A stretch of 64,000 bases of DNA. Source: Kiloniella laminariae (GTDB lineage Bacteria; Pseudomonadota; Alphaproteobacteria; Kiloniellales; Kiloniellaceae). Under the pieces are notes generated by a model. It was not told where the DNA came from, made no database searches, and was given only the letters and a program-made list of their open reading frames with translations. The position numbers and the translations under genes are program-made. Location of the stretch: the NCBI RefSeq assembly GCF_027214005.1, contig NZ_JAPWGY010000001.1:806001-870000 (forward strand), given 5' to 3'. Below, piece by piece: positions 26,860 through 35,613 of the stretch. The first letter of the stretch is position 1. The number at the start of each line of letters is the position of its first letter.

Positions 26860-27979
26860 AGCCCTTGCAGCATCGCAACTGTTGGCTGGAATTTTATCTG
26901 TTCTGGCCCTTCTGTCCCTGTCTTCGCAGGTCCAGGCCAATGTCAATTCTGTAACGGCGTCACCAGCGCGGGTTGCTGTTCCGGCCAAAGGTGCGGCGAC
27001 TTTTTCTGTGAACTGGGTTGTCAATCGGACAGAGCCGACGATCAGCGGTACTGTGACTGTTTCTTCTGCCAATGCCCAGCTCAGGGTTAACGGGGTAACG
27101 ATTGCAACGCTGGGCCAAACTCTGTCCAGGCCTTCGACCCTGGCAATCACACAGAGCGCAAGCCTGTCCTTTAATGAGGTTATCACCCTGAACCCGGCAC
27201 AGGCGCGTCGGGTATCCGACGCCCCGGCTGGCGCAGTGACCATCACCCGGACCTTTACCGATACCCAGACCACAGGGCTTGGTACCCTTCGGGTTTTTGC
27301 CGGTCCCGGTATTGGCGGTTCCCTGAACATTCGCCGGATTGATCTGCACTTTGAAAACGACGCCCGGACTGATGTGGTCCGCAAGGATGAAAGCATCCGC
27401 GCCATTGCCGAGCTGAACTTTCGCAGCAGCGGTCTGTTGCGGGGGGAGTGGCGGATTATTGATCCAACAGCAAGCCTTGGTTCAGCCCGTGGCCGTGTGT
27501 TGCAGGTGGTGCGTCAACAGCTTGCCAGCTCTGGCGAGGGACGGACCCGTATTGTCAGTCCTCCCCTGCCAACCCGGGCAAACGGCCTTTATCTGGTGAC
27601 CTTCGTCGTGGCCGATACAGACCGGACCATCGAGACACCGATCCTGCGCTATTTTGTGCTGGAAGGGACCGTCGAAGCACCGCAGGAAAATCTCACGATC
27701 CTGACGCCGGGTGAGGGAACAGCGGTTAGTACAGCCACAGTCTTTTCCTGGAAACCCCTGTCCGGAGCGACGGCCTATCAGCTGGAAATTTTTGATCCGG
27801 GGCAGAGCATCCCGGTTTCAGGCAAGCTGGTGCCGGGAACAGATCTGACACTCAGTCTCTCCACGCTGTCGCTGGAAAACCTTGATCCGGGGAAACGTTA
27901 TGACTGGCGTGTCAGGGCTTTTGACAGGGAAGGGCGGGTTGTCGGTCTTTCCCCGCGACAAAGCCTGATGATGCCATAG
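26771..27979 (+). CDS. exported Fn3/Ig-like envelope protein
   Basis: A 402-residue protein. After a basic N-terminus, a hydrophobic segment (about 35-52, LLAGILSVLALLSL) ending at VQANVNS looks like a signal peptide or anchor. Two beta-sandwich-like regions follow. The last about 100 residues resemble a fibronectin type III or Big-like module (FSWKPLSGATAYQLEIFDPG, GKRYDWRVRAFDREGRVVGL). The start at 26771 has GGAGG 7 bases upstream and overlaps the barrel gene by 89 bp in another frame, implying translational coupling. Role unknown; from context it may be a periplasmic or surface partner of the barrel and the downstream protease. Confidence 0.72.
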   Translation: MEAQIVQKMKQIIRSICSCGSRPPLRLVTRALAASQLLAGILSVLALLSLSSQVQANVNSVTASPARVAVPAKGAATFSVNWVVNRTEPTISGTVTVSSANAQLRVNGVTIATLGQTLSRPSTLAITQSASLSFNEVITLNPAQARRVSDAPAGAVTITRTFTDTQTTGLGTLRVFAGPGIGGSLNIRRIDLHFENDARTDVVRKDESIRAIAELNFRSSGLLRGEWRIIDPTASLGSARGRVLQVVRQQLASSGEGRTRIVSPPLPTRANGLYLVTFVVADTDRTIETPILRYFVLEGTVEAPQENLTILTPGEGTAVSTATVFSWKPLSGATAYQLEIFDPGQSIPVSGKLVPGTDLTLSLSTLSLENLDPGKRYDWRVRAFDREGRVVGLSPRQSLMMP

Positions 27980-27992
27980 GGACATTCATCCG

Positions 27993-28586
27993 ATGAAAAA
28001 CACGACGCCCCCCAATGCATCAGAAAAGATATCTGATAACGAAACGGCAGTGTTACTTCTGGAAAAAATCGGCAAGGGCAACGAGCAGGCCTTTGCCGAT
28101 TTTTACCGTCTGTTTGAAAAACGCCTGTTCAGGTTTATCAAATCAAAATTGAACGATTCCTTTGAAGCCGCCGACATACTTAATGAAACGCTCCTCGAGG
28201 TCTGGCGCAAGGCCGATAGCTTCGAGGGGAGATCAAAAGTATCAACCTGGCTATTTGGAATAGCGTATTACAAAACGGTGGACAGAATGCGCAAGCGAAC
28301 AGACATCCCCATGGACGAAGAGAATTTTCCAGAAACGGCTGATGACAGCCCGGATGCCATGGCTTGTCTGCTTTCTGCGGAACGTGGCGAGCATATCCGC
28401 TATTGTCTTGAGAAGCTCAAGTCCGTGCAGAAAGCTGTTATGGAACTGGCCTTTTTTCAGGATCTGCCTTATGGCGAGATCGCCCGCATTGTTGATTGCC
28501 CGGAAAACACCGTCAAAACGCGTATGTTCCATGCCAAACAGGCAATGAAGCACTGCCTGTCCAGCAGAATGGGAGCAGACGGATGA
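27993..28586 (+). CDS. ECF-type RNA polymerase sigma factor
   Basis: A 197-residue sigma-70 family protein of the extracytoplasmic-function type with only regions 2 and 4. Region 2 spans about 30-100: FADFYRLFEKRLFRFIKSKL, AADILNETLLEVWRKADSF, VSTWLFGIAYYKTVDRMRKR. Region 4 spans about 130-190: LEKLKSVQKAVMELAFFQDL, PYGEIARIVDCPENTVKTRM. It directs transcription of an envelope-related regulon and probably its own operon. It lies 13 bp after the Fn3-like gene and shares ATGA with the anti-sigma gene, so it is made together with its inhibitor. Confidence 0.93.
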   Translation: MKNTTPPNASEKISDNETAVLLLEKIGKGNEQAFADFYRLFEKRLFRFIKSKLNDSFEAADILNETLLEVWRKADSFEGRSKVSTWLFGIAYYKTVDRMRKRTDIPMDEENFPETADDSPDAMACLLSAERGEHIRYCLEKLKSVQKAVMELAFFQDLPYGEIARIVDCPENTVKTRMFHAKQAMKHCLSSRMGADG

Positions 28587-29230
28587 GCGACATCAGACAA
28601 GACCTGGAGGAACTTCTGCCCTTTTATGTCAATGGCAGTCTGTCACCCGAAGAACAAAAACGGGTTGAGCAGGCCCTGGCAGAAGATCCTTCTATACAGA
28701 AAGAAATAGATTTTCTGGAACAGCTGCGTGCCGAGGTCAGGGACCTCGACAGGGGCAACAGCCCCGGCGAGTTCGGCCTGAAACGGCTGCAAAAAGCCTT
28801 GAAGGATGAACAGAAGCTGGTTAATTCCGCGCCCCAGACGGGATCAGCTGTTTCAGGGTATACCAGAGGCTGGCGTCTGGCGGCCATCGCGGCCTGTCTG
28901 TTGCTCTTGCTGCAAACGGCGGTGACCCTGCCACTATGGCAGAAAAGGGGAGATGACCTGATTGCTGCTGGCGGGGGGACGGGCAGCCAACTCAGCGGGC
29001 AGATCATCAGTGTCACCTTTGTCCCGGAAGCCCGTGAGGAAAATATCCGCAATCTGTTGCTGGCGGTTGATGCCTCTATTGTTGAGGGCCCCTCGGCGCT
29101 GGGGGTCTACCGTCTGTCGGTTGCCCAGAACAGTGATGCTGTGGTCGAAAAACTTCTGGCGCACAGAAATCTGGTCGAAACAGCCCAGAATGACAGCAGC
29201 GGGTATTCAGGCCGGAAAGCGGGGCAGTGA
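28583..29230 (+). CDS. putative anti-sigma factor, single transmembrane segment
   Basis: A 215-residue protein. The cytoplasmic N-terminus (LEELLPFYVNGSLSPEEQKRVEQ) is like anti-sigma N-terminal domains but has no cysteine/histidine zinc set. One membrane segment lies near residues 95-115 (LAAIAACLLLLLQTAV). The periplasmic part has a compact alpha-beta domain (QIISVTFVPEAREENIRNLL, SALGVYRLSVAQNSD). This looks like a ligand- or protease-sensing fold. It should hold the ECF factor at the membrane. The ATGA overlap with the sigma gene and 1-bp overlap with the protease gene suggest that protease, anti-sigma and sigma act together. Identity rests on position plus topology. Confidence 0.8.
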   Translation: MSDIRQDLEELLPFYVNGSLSPEEQKRVEQALAEDPSIQKEIDFLEQLRAEVRDLDRGNSPGEFGLKRLQKALKDEQKLVNSAPQTGSAVSGYTRGWRLAAIAACLLLLLQTAVTLPLWQKRGDDLIAAGGGTGSQLSGQIISVTFVPEAREENIRNLLLAVDASIVEGPSALGVYRLSVAQNSDAVVEKLLAHRNLVETAQNDSSGYSGRKAGQ

Positions 29231-30837
29231 TGCTGAAACCAAGCTGTCTTGCCCTGTTATTGCTGATCAACACGGGCCTGAGCACTTTTGCGCTGGCGCA
29301 GGCAGACCCTTCAGACCCGTCTGCGGTTCCCGGCACAGCACCTGAACGTCCTGCGCGGGAAGACAGATCCCCCGAAATAACCGGACTGGTCAGTGCCTGT
29401 GTCCGGCTGGGTGACATGTTGACCATTGAAGGCAAAAACCTGCTGGAGCTGGGACGCCGGGCGCCTGCGCTGGAACTCAACGGCAAGGTTACCCTGATCG
29501 ATGTGCTCAATCGCAGCAACGAACGTTTCATCACCCGCCTGCCCGGTGAGGGGCTTCAAGCTGATCAGGCCTATCGTCTGGTGCTGGTGGACAAGAACAA
29601 TATCCGCCAGTATCAGCGCAGTGACCTGCGGGTGCGGATCTGCCCCCGACCTGCGGCTCTTGCCGAAGGTGTGACGACCGCAACCCCGGAGCGAGACGTG
29701 CTGATCCTGATTGCTCCGGATCAGGAAAGCTCTGTTCTTGCCGCGCTGGCTGCCAGATCGGTGCCGTTGCTGGAACGCCACGATCTTGTGGCGATGGACC
29801 GTCTGCTGCTGCGGGTGCGTACAGAGGACGCAACGGGGTTGATCCTGGATCTGCGTCAGGTTTTCCCCGAAGCCGAGGTTGATCTCAATGATGATCTTGC
29901 AGCTGGTAACGGCCCCCGGGTCTATGCAAAAAAAAAGATCGCCTGGCCCGAAGGAGAAAGCTGTTTTGAGCCGTTGATACAGTCAGGGATCGCGAACAGC
30001 TCGGGGCTTGTCGTTGGTTTGCTGGACGGGGCGATTGACAGTTCTCACCCGGCCTTTACCGGGCAGACGCTGATCTCGGCTGACTTTCTGGAAGGCTTGA
30101 CCGCGGATCGGGAGCATGCCACGGCGATTGCCTCTATTCTCACAGCTGTTGCCCCGGATATGGGGCTGAAGGGTTTGTTGCCGGGCGCGCGCCTCTATAG
30201 CGCCGTGGTGGTGCGCCGCAGTGCAGAGGGACGGCAACTTGCCAGTACGGAAGCGACCTTGCGCGGGCTCGACTGGTTGCTGCAACAGAACATCCGGCTG
30301 ATCAATGTTTCGCTGGCCAGCGACCGGGCAAACCGCCTGCTGATCCGGGGGTTCGAGATCACCCTCTCGCGGGGTGCCCTGGTTTTTGCTGCTGCAGGCA
30401 ATCAGGGAGCCGGAGCACCACCAGCCTATCCGGCAGCGGTTGAGGGTGTGATCACGGTAACGGCACTGGATGCCGCCAACCGGATTTACCCGGCGGCCAA
30501 TCAGGGCGGCTATATTGATCTGGCGGCACCGGGCGTTGATATCTGGTCGGCTGCAGCGACCGGAGGAGGGGGTGATGCATCCGTTTCCGGTACTGCCAGT
30601 GCTTCTCCGGCTTCCGTGGTTTCTCCGGTTTCTGCCGTTTCTGTTGGCGGGGCCTATCGCAGCGGGACGTCCTATGCCGTACCCTATGTGCTGGCCGCAG
30701 CAGCCCTGTTTCAGCTCAGAAATCCGTCGATTTCCAACAAGGTCCTGCTGCTGGCCCTGACCCGGGGCGCCGAAGACCTTGGCGATCCGGGCCGGGATGA
30801 TGTTTTTGGTGCCGGCCTGCTGCAGAGCGGTTGTTGA
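29230..30837 (+). CDS. exported S8 (subtilisin-like) serine peptidase
   Basis: A 535-residue secreted protease. Signal peptide (ending near ALAQA, residue 25) is followed by an IPT/TIG-like beta domain (about 48-135, DMLTIEGKNLLELG). A prodomain-like stretch comes next, then the peptidase domain from about 255. The triad reads Asp266 (VVGLLDGAID), His296 (REHATAIASI) and Ser481 (SGTSYAVPYV), with oxyanion Asn391 (AAGNQG). The His motif is the looser EHATxIAS form rather than HGTHVAG. A Ser/Val/Ala-rich insert (about 450-470) precedes the active serine. It is the last gene of the sigma/anti-sigma run and is a candidate to cleave the anti-sigma factor or barrel partner, which is inference. Confidence 0.88.
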   Translation: MLKPSCLALLLLINTGLSTFALAQADPSDPSAVPGTAPERPAREDRSPEITGLVSACVRLGDMLTIEGKNLLELGRRAPALELNGKVTLIDVLNRSNERFITRLPGEGLQADQAYRLVLVDKNNIRQYQRSDLRVRICPRPAALAEGVTTATPERDVLILIAPDQESSVLAALAARSVPLLERHDLVAMDRLLLRVRTEDATGLILDLRQVFPEAEVDLNDDLAAGNGPRVYAKKKIAWPEGESCFEPLIQSGIANSSGLVVGLLDGAIDSSHPAFTGQTLISADFLEGLTADREHATAIASILTAVAPDMGLKGLLPGARLYSAVVVRRSAEGRQLASTEATLRGLDWLLQQNIRLINVSLASDRANRLLIRGFEITLSRGALVFAAAGNQGAGAPPAYPAAVEGVITVTALDAANRIYPAANQGGYIDLAAPGVDIWSAAATGGGGDASVSGTASASPASVVSPVSAVSVGGAYRSGTSYAVPYVLAAAALFQLRNPSISNKVLLLALTRGAEDLGDPGRDDVFGAGLLQSGC

Positions 30838-30842
30838 GCAGG

Positions 30843-31004
30843 TTATTCGATCGCGCTAACAAGTAACTGGTCGCTTGCGACTGCATACTGCGGCTGTTCA
30901 AAGACCTGATCAAAACCGTCTTGTCCCAGTGAAAAGGCGGTGTAGTTCACCAGACCGGTCACTCCCAGAGACAGGATAAACAAAAATCCCAATGCTTGTG
31001 CCAT
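30843..31004 (-). CDS. small single-pass membrane protein
   Basis: A 53-codon frame, MAQALGFLFILSLGVTGLVN onward, ending in QLLVSAIE. AGAGGA sits 8 bases before the ATG. Residues 5-24 form one hydrophobic segment and the rest is acidic and polar (GQDGFDQVFEQPQY). No family is recognised. It is convergent with the S8 peptidase gene, their stop codons being 5 bp apart. The ribosome site and the plausible membrane topology argue for a real gene, but there is no homology evidence in hand. Confidence 0.5.
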   Translation of the reverse strand: MAQALGFLFILSLGVTGLVNYTAFSLGQDGFDQVFEQPQYAVASDQLLVSAIE

Positions 31005-31613
31005 TTGCAGGTTCCTCTGTTTGTTACGCGCGGGCTATAAAAACCTGCAAGCAACGTATCAGAGGGATCTTACAGTAATCTGACAAGTCCGGGTGGTTTT
31101 CATGACAGGCCGGAGAAAAGGTAATGGTCCACCAGTTTCCGGTCTTATTGTCTATTCTGCTTGGGTCTGGTTGTAATCCACTGCCCGCCTTCCCATATAC
31201 ATATGATAGAAAATTGATATTCCTGACTTGCCGGTTTTAAAACCGGGTGCAGTCGTTTCAATTTCCCATCAAGAAAAATTAGTCGTTATGGTCCAGCTCC
31301 GGGTTACTCGTCTGGTAAAGGCTGCTGCTATCTCTGCAGGCAATCTCCCTCGGCTGTGATCTTTGCTTACATATCTGGGGCAAGCGACCTGTTGTCGGCC
31401 TGTTATTGGCTGAAGTTCCTGTAAATCAGTGTTTTCACGCCTCAAGAAGAACCGTGACGCCTCAATTCTGACAAGGCAACACGCGCGAGGCCGTTTTCTG
31501 TCACTGCGCGGGTGCTGTCCAGAGCGGCAATGCCTGTTAGACAGATCGGGAACAAACCAGTTCAGGCAAAATTGAAACAGCGATGCGGCGCTTTCTCCGC
31601 CAAGGAGTTAGTA
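31005..31613. other. 609-bp intergenic region, no supported gene
   Basis: Apart from the promoter regions expected for the small membrane protein and the repeat protein, it holds only a short palindrome, CCGGTTTTAAAACCGG, near 31232. I see no RNA gene or mobile element. Confidence 0.4.
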
Positions 31614-32444
31614 ATGCCCAGATCCAAACAATCCACCCTGGTTTCCGTGATGCCTCTTGCGTCCCTGCAGAAGAAAATGCGCTCTCTGTTGCTGCTCTTC
31701 CTGCTGACCGTCCTGTATTTTATGGTCTTTGGGTCACAGGGTGTCGCGTTATCCCAAACTGTTCTGATCCCGGAAAATGCCCATGCAAAAAGCTATGGTG
31801 ACGGATGGGAATGCAATACTGCTTTCAAAGCGGACGGAAAGACCTGTGTGGCGGTTGTCGTCCCCGAAAATGCCTTTTCCACCAATCAGAGATACGGGAC
31901 AGGTTGGGAATGTCTGCATGGCTTTCAGGAAATCGGGGCATCCTGTGTTCCGGTCAGCGTGCCTGTTGGTGGCTATCTTGATCATAGAGGCCAGAGTTGG
32001 AAGTGCAGTCGCGGGTATCGTGAAATTGATAAGGGCTGCCAGGAGATTATCTTGCCGGAACATGCATATCTCTCCAACGATTCCTATGGTTCTGGATGGA
32101 CTTGTGATCGCGGTTACAAAGAAACAGCCGGGAAGTGTGCAGCCATCGTTGTTCCTGAAAATGCTTTTCTGAACTCATCGACATATGGTCTGCCCTGGAC
32201 CTGCGAGCGGGGTTACGTTGAAATGGGCGGAACCTGCAAAGCGGTGACTATCCCGACCAATGCCTATTTTGATGATGCAACCTATGGGGCGGGCTGGGTG
32301 TGTGAACGTGGCTTTGCCGCCGTGGGGGATGCCTGTGTCACAGTAGAGGTGCCACCAAATGCCCATCTGGATCGCAGCGGCAGACGCTGGGATTGTAACC
32401 AGCATTTCCGTCAGTCAGACGGGAAATGTGTTCTTAACAACTGA
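31614..32444 (+). CDS. exported protein with seven cysteine-paired repeats
   Basis: A 276-residue protein starting behind AAGGAG (6-base spacing). An N-terminal signal/anchor segment lies at about 23-45 (SLLLLFLLTVLYFMVFGSQG). Seven tandem repeats of 31-33 residues follow, each of the form V-P-x-N-A-(12-14)-W-x-C-x-x-G-(8)-C. Examples are VPENAFSTNQRYGTGWEC and VPENAFLNSSTYGLPWTC. Each repeat has exactly two cysteines, so seven intra-repeat disulfides are plausible in the periplasm or outside. I cannot name the family with confidence. An upstream in-frame start (TTG 31512) is less likely. The repeats differ by many substitutions, so they are old, not a recent expansion. Confidence 0.75.
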   Translation: MPRSKQSTLVSVMPLASLQKKMRSLLLLFLLTVLYFMVFGSQGVALSQTVLIPENAHAKSYGDGWECNTAFKADGKTCVAVVVPENAFSTNQRYGTGWECLHGFQEIGASCVPVSVPVGGYLDHRGQSWKCSRGYREIDKGCQEIILPEHAYLSNDSYGSGWTCDRGYKETAGKCAAIVVPENAFLNSSTYGLPWTCERGYVEMGGTCKAVTIPTNAYFDDATYGAGWVCERGFAAVGDACVTVEVPPNAHLDRSGRRWDCNQHFRQSDGKCVLNN

Positions 32445-32545
32445 TAGACAGATGACCAGTCAATGACGTCACCGCCATGGTGCGGTGCGTCTTACCCGCG
32501 GGTGGCAATTCTGTTGCCTGTGGATGACTTTTGAAAGGACCCGAC

Positions 32546-33823
32546 ATGGGAAACGAATTGGGAAGCGAATTTGATGGCGACAAACTGGCCGAACCTTCTC
32601 TGGGGAAAGCCGTCGGTTCACTTCCAGATTTTGGGTCAGATTCTGTCCCGGATTTTGTCTCGGGTTCCGGGGGAATTTGTGTTGCTGGTGTTGCCAATAC
32701 CAGTGATGCTGCCCTGCCAGCAATGGGCAGTCTTAAAACACCCACTGCAATTGTTTATTGTGAAAACAATTTCGGGAAAATTGATGGCAAAACCGCGAAC
32801 GGACTGGTCCGGCATTCGGAAACATTCCGCATTGTTTCGGTTATTGACAGTACCCTGGGCGGGCAGGATTCCGGTCAGTTTCTTGATGGTGTTGCCAACA
32901 ACATACCGATCTTCAGCAACATGAAAGAAGCTGCAGCCCATGAAGAGGGCATTTCGGATACCTTTATTTATGGCATGGCCCCCTCGACCGGGAAACTGTC
33001 CCATGAAGATCGCGGTGTTGTCCTTGATGCGATTGCAAGGGGAATGAATATTGTCAGCGGCCTGCATGAATATCTTGGTGATGACCCGGAAGTTTCGGCT
33101 GCGGCAAAGCTTGGCAAAGGGGTCACGATCAAGGATGTGCGCAAGCCACGACCAAGCAAGGACATGCGCCTGTTCGACGGCAGTATCAAAAGGGTCGGTG
33201 CCATCCGCATTGCCGTTCTTGGGACGGATTGCGCCATTGGCAAGCGCACCACAGCAACAGTTCTGGCCCGTGCCCTGAATGCACAGGGCATCAAAACTGT
33301 TCTGATCGGCACCGGACAGACCGGCCTGATGCAGGGCGCCCGTTACGGGATCGCCATGGATGCCATTCCCCCACAGTTCTGCTGTGGCGAGCTGGAAGGC
33401 GCCATTGTCAAGGCTGATCAGGCTGAAAGGCCGGATGTCATCCTTATCGAGGGACAGGGAGCGCTCAGTCATCCGGCCTTTTGCACCTCTGCTTTTATTC
33501 TGCGGGGCAGCCAGCCTGACGGGGTGATTCTTCAGCATGCACCAAAACGGGCGCATCGCTGTGATTTCCCAACGATGCCAATGCCTGATCCTGCTGATGA
33601 AATCACCCTGATCGAAGCTTTCGCGGATACAAGGGTGATCGGCCTGACCCTCAATCATGAAAACATGTCCGAGACCGAAATCCGGATTGCCATCAAAAAA
33701 TACGGGAAAGATCTTGGCTTGCCGGTCACCGATGCACTGAGCCGTCCAGTTGCGCATCTGGTGGAGATGGTGGTGGCATCTTTCCCTGCAGTGCGCCGGA
33801 GCCCTGTCGTGGCCGCGGAATGA
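32546..33823 (+). CDS. DUF1611 family P-loop-like protein (DgcN-like)
   Basis: A 425-residue protein. An atypical acidic, glycine-rich N-terminus (about 60 residues, GSEFDGDKLAEPSLG) precedes the family region. That begins KTPTAIVYCENNFGKIDGKT and continues VDSTLGGQDSG-like and NIPIFSNMKEA. The C-terminal DUF1611 half has a P-loop-like AVLGTDCAIGKRTTATVL and IEGQGALSHPAFCTSAFILR. DgcN, a characterised member, acetylates D-glutamate in a catabolic pathway. The partner here is instead a PLP racemase, so the substrate may be another amino acid. AAAGGA is 6 bases before the ATG at 32546. Its stop overlaps the racemase start by four bases. Confidence 0.85.
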   Translation: MGNELGSEFDGDKLAEPSLGKAVGSLPDFGSDSVPDFVSGSGGICVAGVANTSDAALPAMGSLKTPTAIVYCENNFGKIDGKTANGLVRHSETFRIVSVIDSTLGGQDSGQFLDGVANNIPIFSNMKEAAAHEEGISDTFIYGMAPSTGKLSHEDRGVVLDAIARGMNIVSGLHEYLGDDPEVSAAAKLGKGVTIKDVRKPRPSKDMRLFDGSIKRVGAIRIAVLGTDCAIGKRTTATVLARALNAQGIKTVLIGTGQTGLMQGARYGIAMDAIPPQFCCGELEGAIVKADQAERPDVILIEGQGALSHPAFCTSAFILRGSQPDGVILQHAPKRAHRCDFPTMPMPDPADEITLIEAFADTRVIGLTLNHENMSETEIRIAIKKYGKDLGLPVTDALSRPVAHLVEMVVASFPAVRRSPVVAAE

Positions 33824-34992
33824 GGACGCCGCGCATCGAAGTTGACCTTGGTAAAATCCTCTATAACACTCGCCAAGTTGTCCAGCAGCTCAAACCATAT
33901 GGCATAGGTGTTACGGCGGTAACAAAGGCCGTTTGCGGGCACCCGGACATTGCCCGGGCGATGCTTGATGGTGGTGCCGTCGGGCTTGCGGATGCGCGGA
34001 TTGAAAATCTGGAGCGGTTAAAACACGCTGGCATTTCCTGTCCTCTGACCCTTATCCGCACCCCGATGCCGAGCGAGGTCAGCCGTGTTATTCAAGCCTG
34101 TGACACCAGCTATAACACCGAGCTGGACACGATCTATCTGCTTGCGCAGTCCGCCAGACAGGCCGGAAGAGTCCATGATATCGTTTTGATGGTCGAGATG
34201 GGGGATCTCAGGGAAGGTATTATGCCCGGGGATCTGCAACAGATTGTCAGAGAGGTGATGACGATCTCCGGGGTTCAGCTGAAAGGTATCGCGGCCAATT
34301 TTGCCTGCCTGAACGCAACTGGTCCGGACGCGGCGGCAATGGCGATGTTTTCTGAACTGGCCCGGCATATGGGGCAGGATCTCGCCCAGAATAGAGGCAG
34401 GAACAGCTCGGGGACGAGCAAAGATGTTGCTGGTATCTTTCCTGAAATAGTATCGGGGGGCAACTCGACCAGTCTTCCCGGTTTTGTCAGTTTTCCCTGT
34501 GAAGCGGCTCAGATCCAGCCGGAAGCCGTGAATGATCTGCGTCTGGGCGAGGCGATCCTGCTGGGGGTTCAGCCCTTGACCGGAGCCGCGATCAAGGGCT
34601 TGTTTACGGATGCCTTTACCCTCGTCGCAGAGATTATCGAGCACAAGGTCAAGCCAATTATCTGGACCGGGCCGGTCATGCCCCGGATTACTGCACAGGA
34701 TCGTCCTGATAACGGGGTGATTCCGGGGGCTGGACAGCGAAGACAATCGATCCTTGCGCTCGGATACCAGGATACGGATATCCGGGGCCTTACACTGCCC
34801 TCTGGCAATCGCCTTGTCGGGGCAACCAGTGACCATCTCGTCATGGAAAGCGACAGCAAGACACTGGTGGTCGGGGCTGAAATTCCTCTGCGGCCCAACT
34901 ACTCTGCCCTGATGAGGGCAATGGCGGCAGGGCAGATCCACAAGGTGACAAAAAACCGGAAGCCGGATGTGGCGAAATTCCACTACTCGTGA
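33820..34992 (+). CDS. alanine/ornithine-racemase-like PLP enzyme
   Basis: A 390-residue fold-type III enzyme. It starts MRTPRIEVDLGKILYNTRQV, and the PLP lysine is in GVTAVTKAVCGHPDIARAML. The barrel continues with VGLADARIENLERLKHAG, VLMVEMGDLREGIMPGDLQ and a GGNSTSLP phosphate-binding segment. Its C-terminal domain is a beta domain (NRLVGATSDHLVMESDS). It resembles ornithine racemase and related proteins more than Alr. A roughly 20-residue insertion rich in Asn/Arg/Ser occurs near residue 190 (GQDLAQNRGRNSSGTSKDV). The ATGA overlap with the DUF1611 gene gives a two-gene operon for amino-acid epimerisation or D-amino-acid use. Confidence 0.88.
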   Translation: MRTPRIEVDLGKILYNTRQVVQQLKPYGIGVTAVTKAVCGHPDIARAMLDGGAVGLADARIENLERLKHAGISCPLTLIRTPMPSEVSRVIQACDTSYNTELDTIYLLAQSARQAGRVHDIVLMVEMGDLREGIMPGDLQQIVREVMTISGVQLKGIAANFACLNATGPDAAAMAMFSELARHMGQDLAQNRGRNSSGTSKDVAGIFPEIVSGGNSTSLPGFVSFPCEAAQIQPEAVNDLRLGEAILLGVQPLTGAAIKGLFTDAFTLVAEIIEHKVKPIIWTGPVMPRITAQDRPDNGVIPGAGQRRQSILALGYQDTDIRGLTLPSGNRLVGATSDHLVMESDSKTLVVGAEIPLRPNYSALMRAMAAGQIHKVTKNRKPDVAKFHYS

Positions 34993-35078
34993 TGGCCGAT
35001 AGGCTCATCAAGCAGCAGGAGAGTGTCCTGTTTTAATCAGGCCCGGGTTTTAATCAAGGGAATTCCCTGAACCTCTGT

Positions 35079-35501
35079 CTATATTCGGTCCGAGGGGTGG
35101 TTGATACCGTCATTCAGCGGAACTTCACCGAGATCATAGGGATTGATGCCTTCGAGACAGGCGACGTTGTAGCCGTATTCTTCGGGGTTGGAGCGACGCT
35201 GGTGGTGGGTGTAGATGCCGCAGATCCCGCAGAAATAATGCTTCGCGGTCATGCTGTTGAACTGATAGAGGCGCAACTGTTCCGCGCCAGCGACCACTTT
35301 GAGGTTTTTCAGGCTGACCGACGCGGCAATAGCCCCGCGCCTGCGACAGATTGAACAGTCACAGCGCCGCGGATCTTCGATGCCGTTGGGCAGGGTCAGA
35401 TCCAGCTGCACTGCCCCGCAGTGGCAGCTGGCCCGATGGACGGGGTTGACATGAACGGGCTTGAGGGGGCTGGTACGGGGCAGTTTTTCATTCCGAGACA
35501 T
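35079..35501 (-). CDS. GFA family (CENP-V/glutathione-dependent formaldehyde-activating fold) protein
   Basis: A 140-residue zinc protein. The cysteine motifs are all present: SCHCGAVQLDL, CDCSICRRRGA and FCGICGIYTHHQRR. The characterised relative (Gfa of Paracoccus) was proposed to help glutathione react with formaldehyde, but most members have no proven role. Length and spacing match the family. It is a single gene on the minus strand, convergent with the racemase operon, with AGGA about 12 bases upstream of the ATG. Confidence 0.9.
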   Translation of the reverse strand: MSRNEKLPRTSPLKPVHVNPVHRASCHCGAVQLDLTLPNGIEDPRRCDCSICRRRGAIAASVSLKNLKVVAGAEQLRLYQFNSMTAKHYFCGICGIYTHHQRRSNPEEYGYNVACLEGINPYDLGEVPLNDGINHPSDRI

Positions 35502-35613
35502 GAACAGCTTTCCTGCTTGATGAGTTATCGAAATCTTCTCTCAGAAAATACCGATAGAAACGGGGCTTGAAAAGCAGTCAGCCTGTTCATCCGGATAATC
35601 CGGGCCAAAGGCT

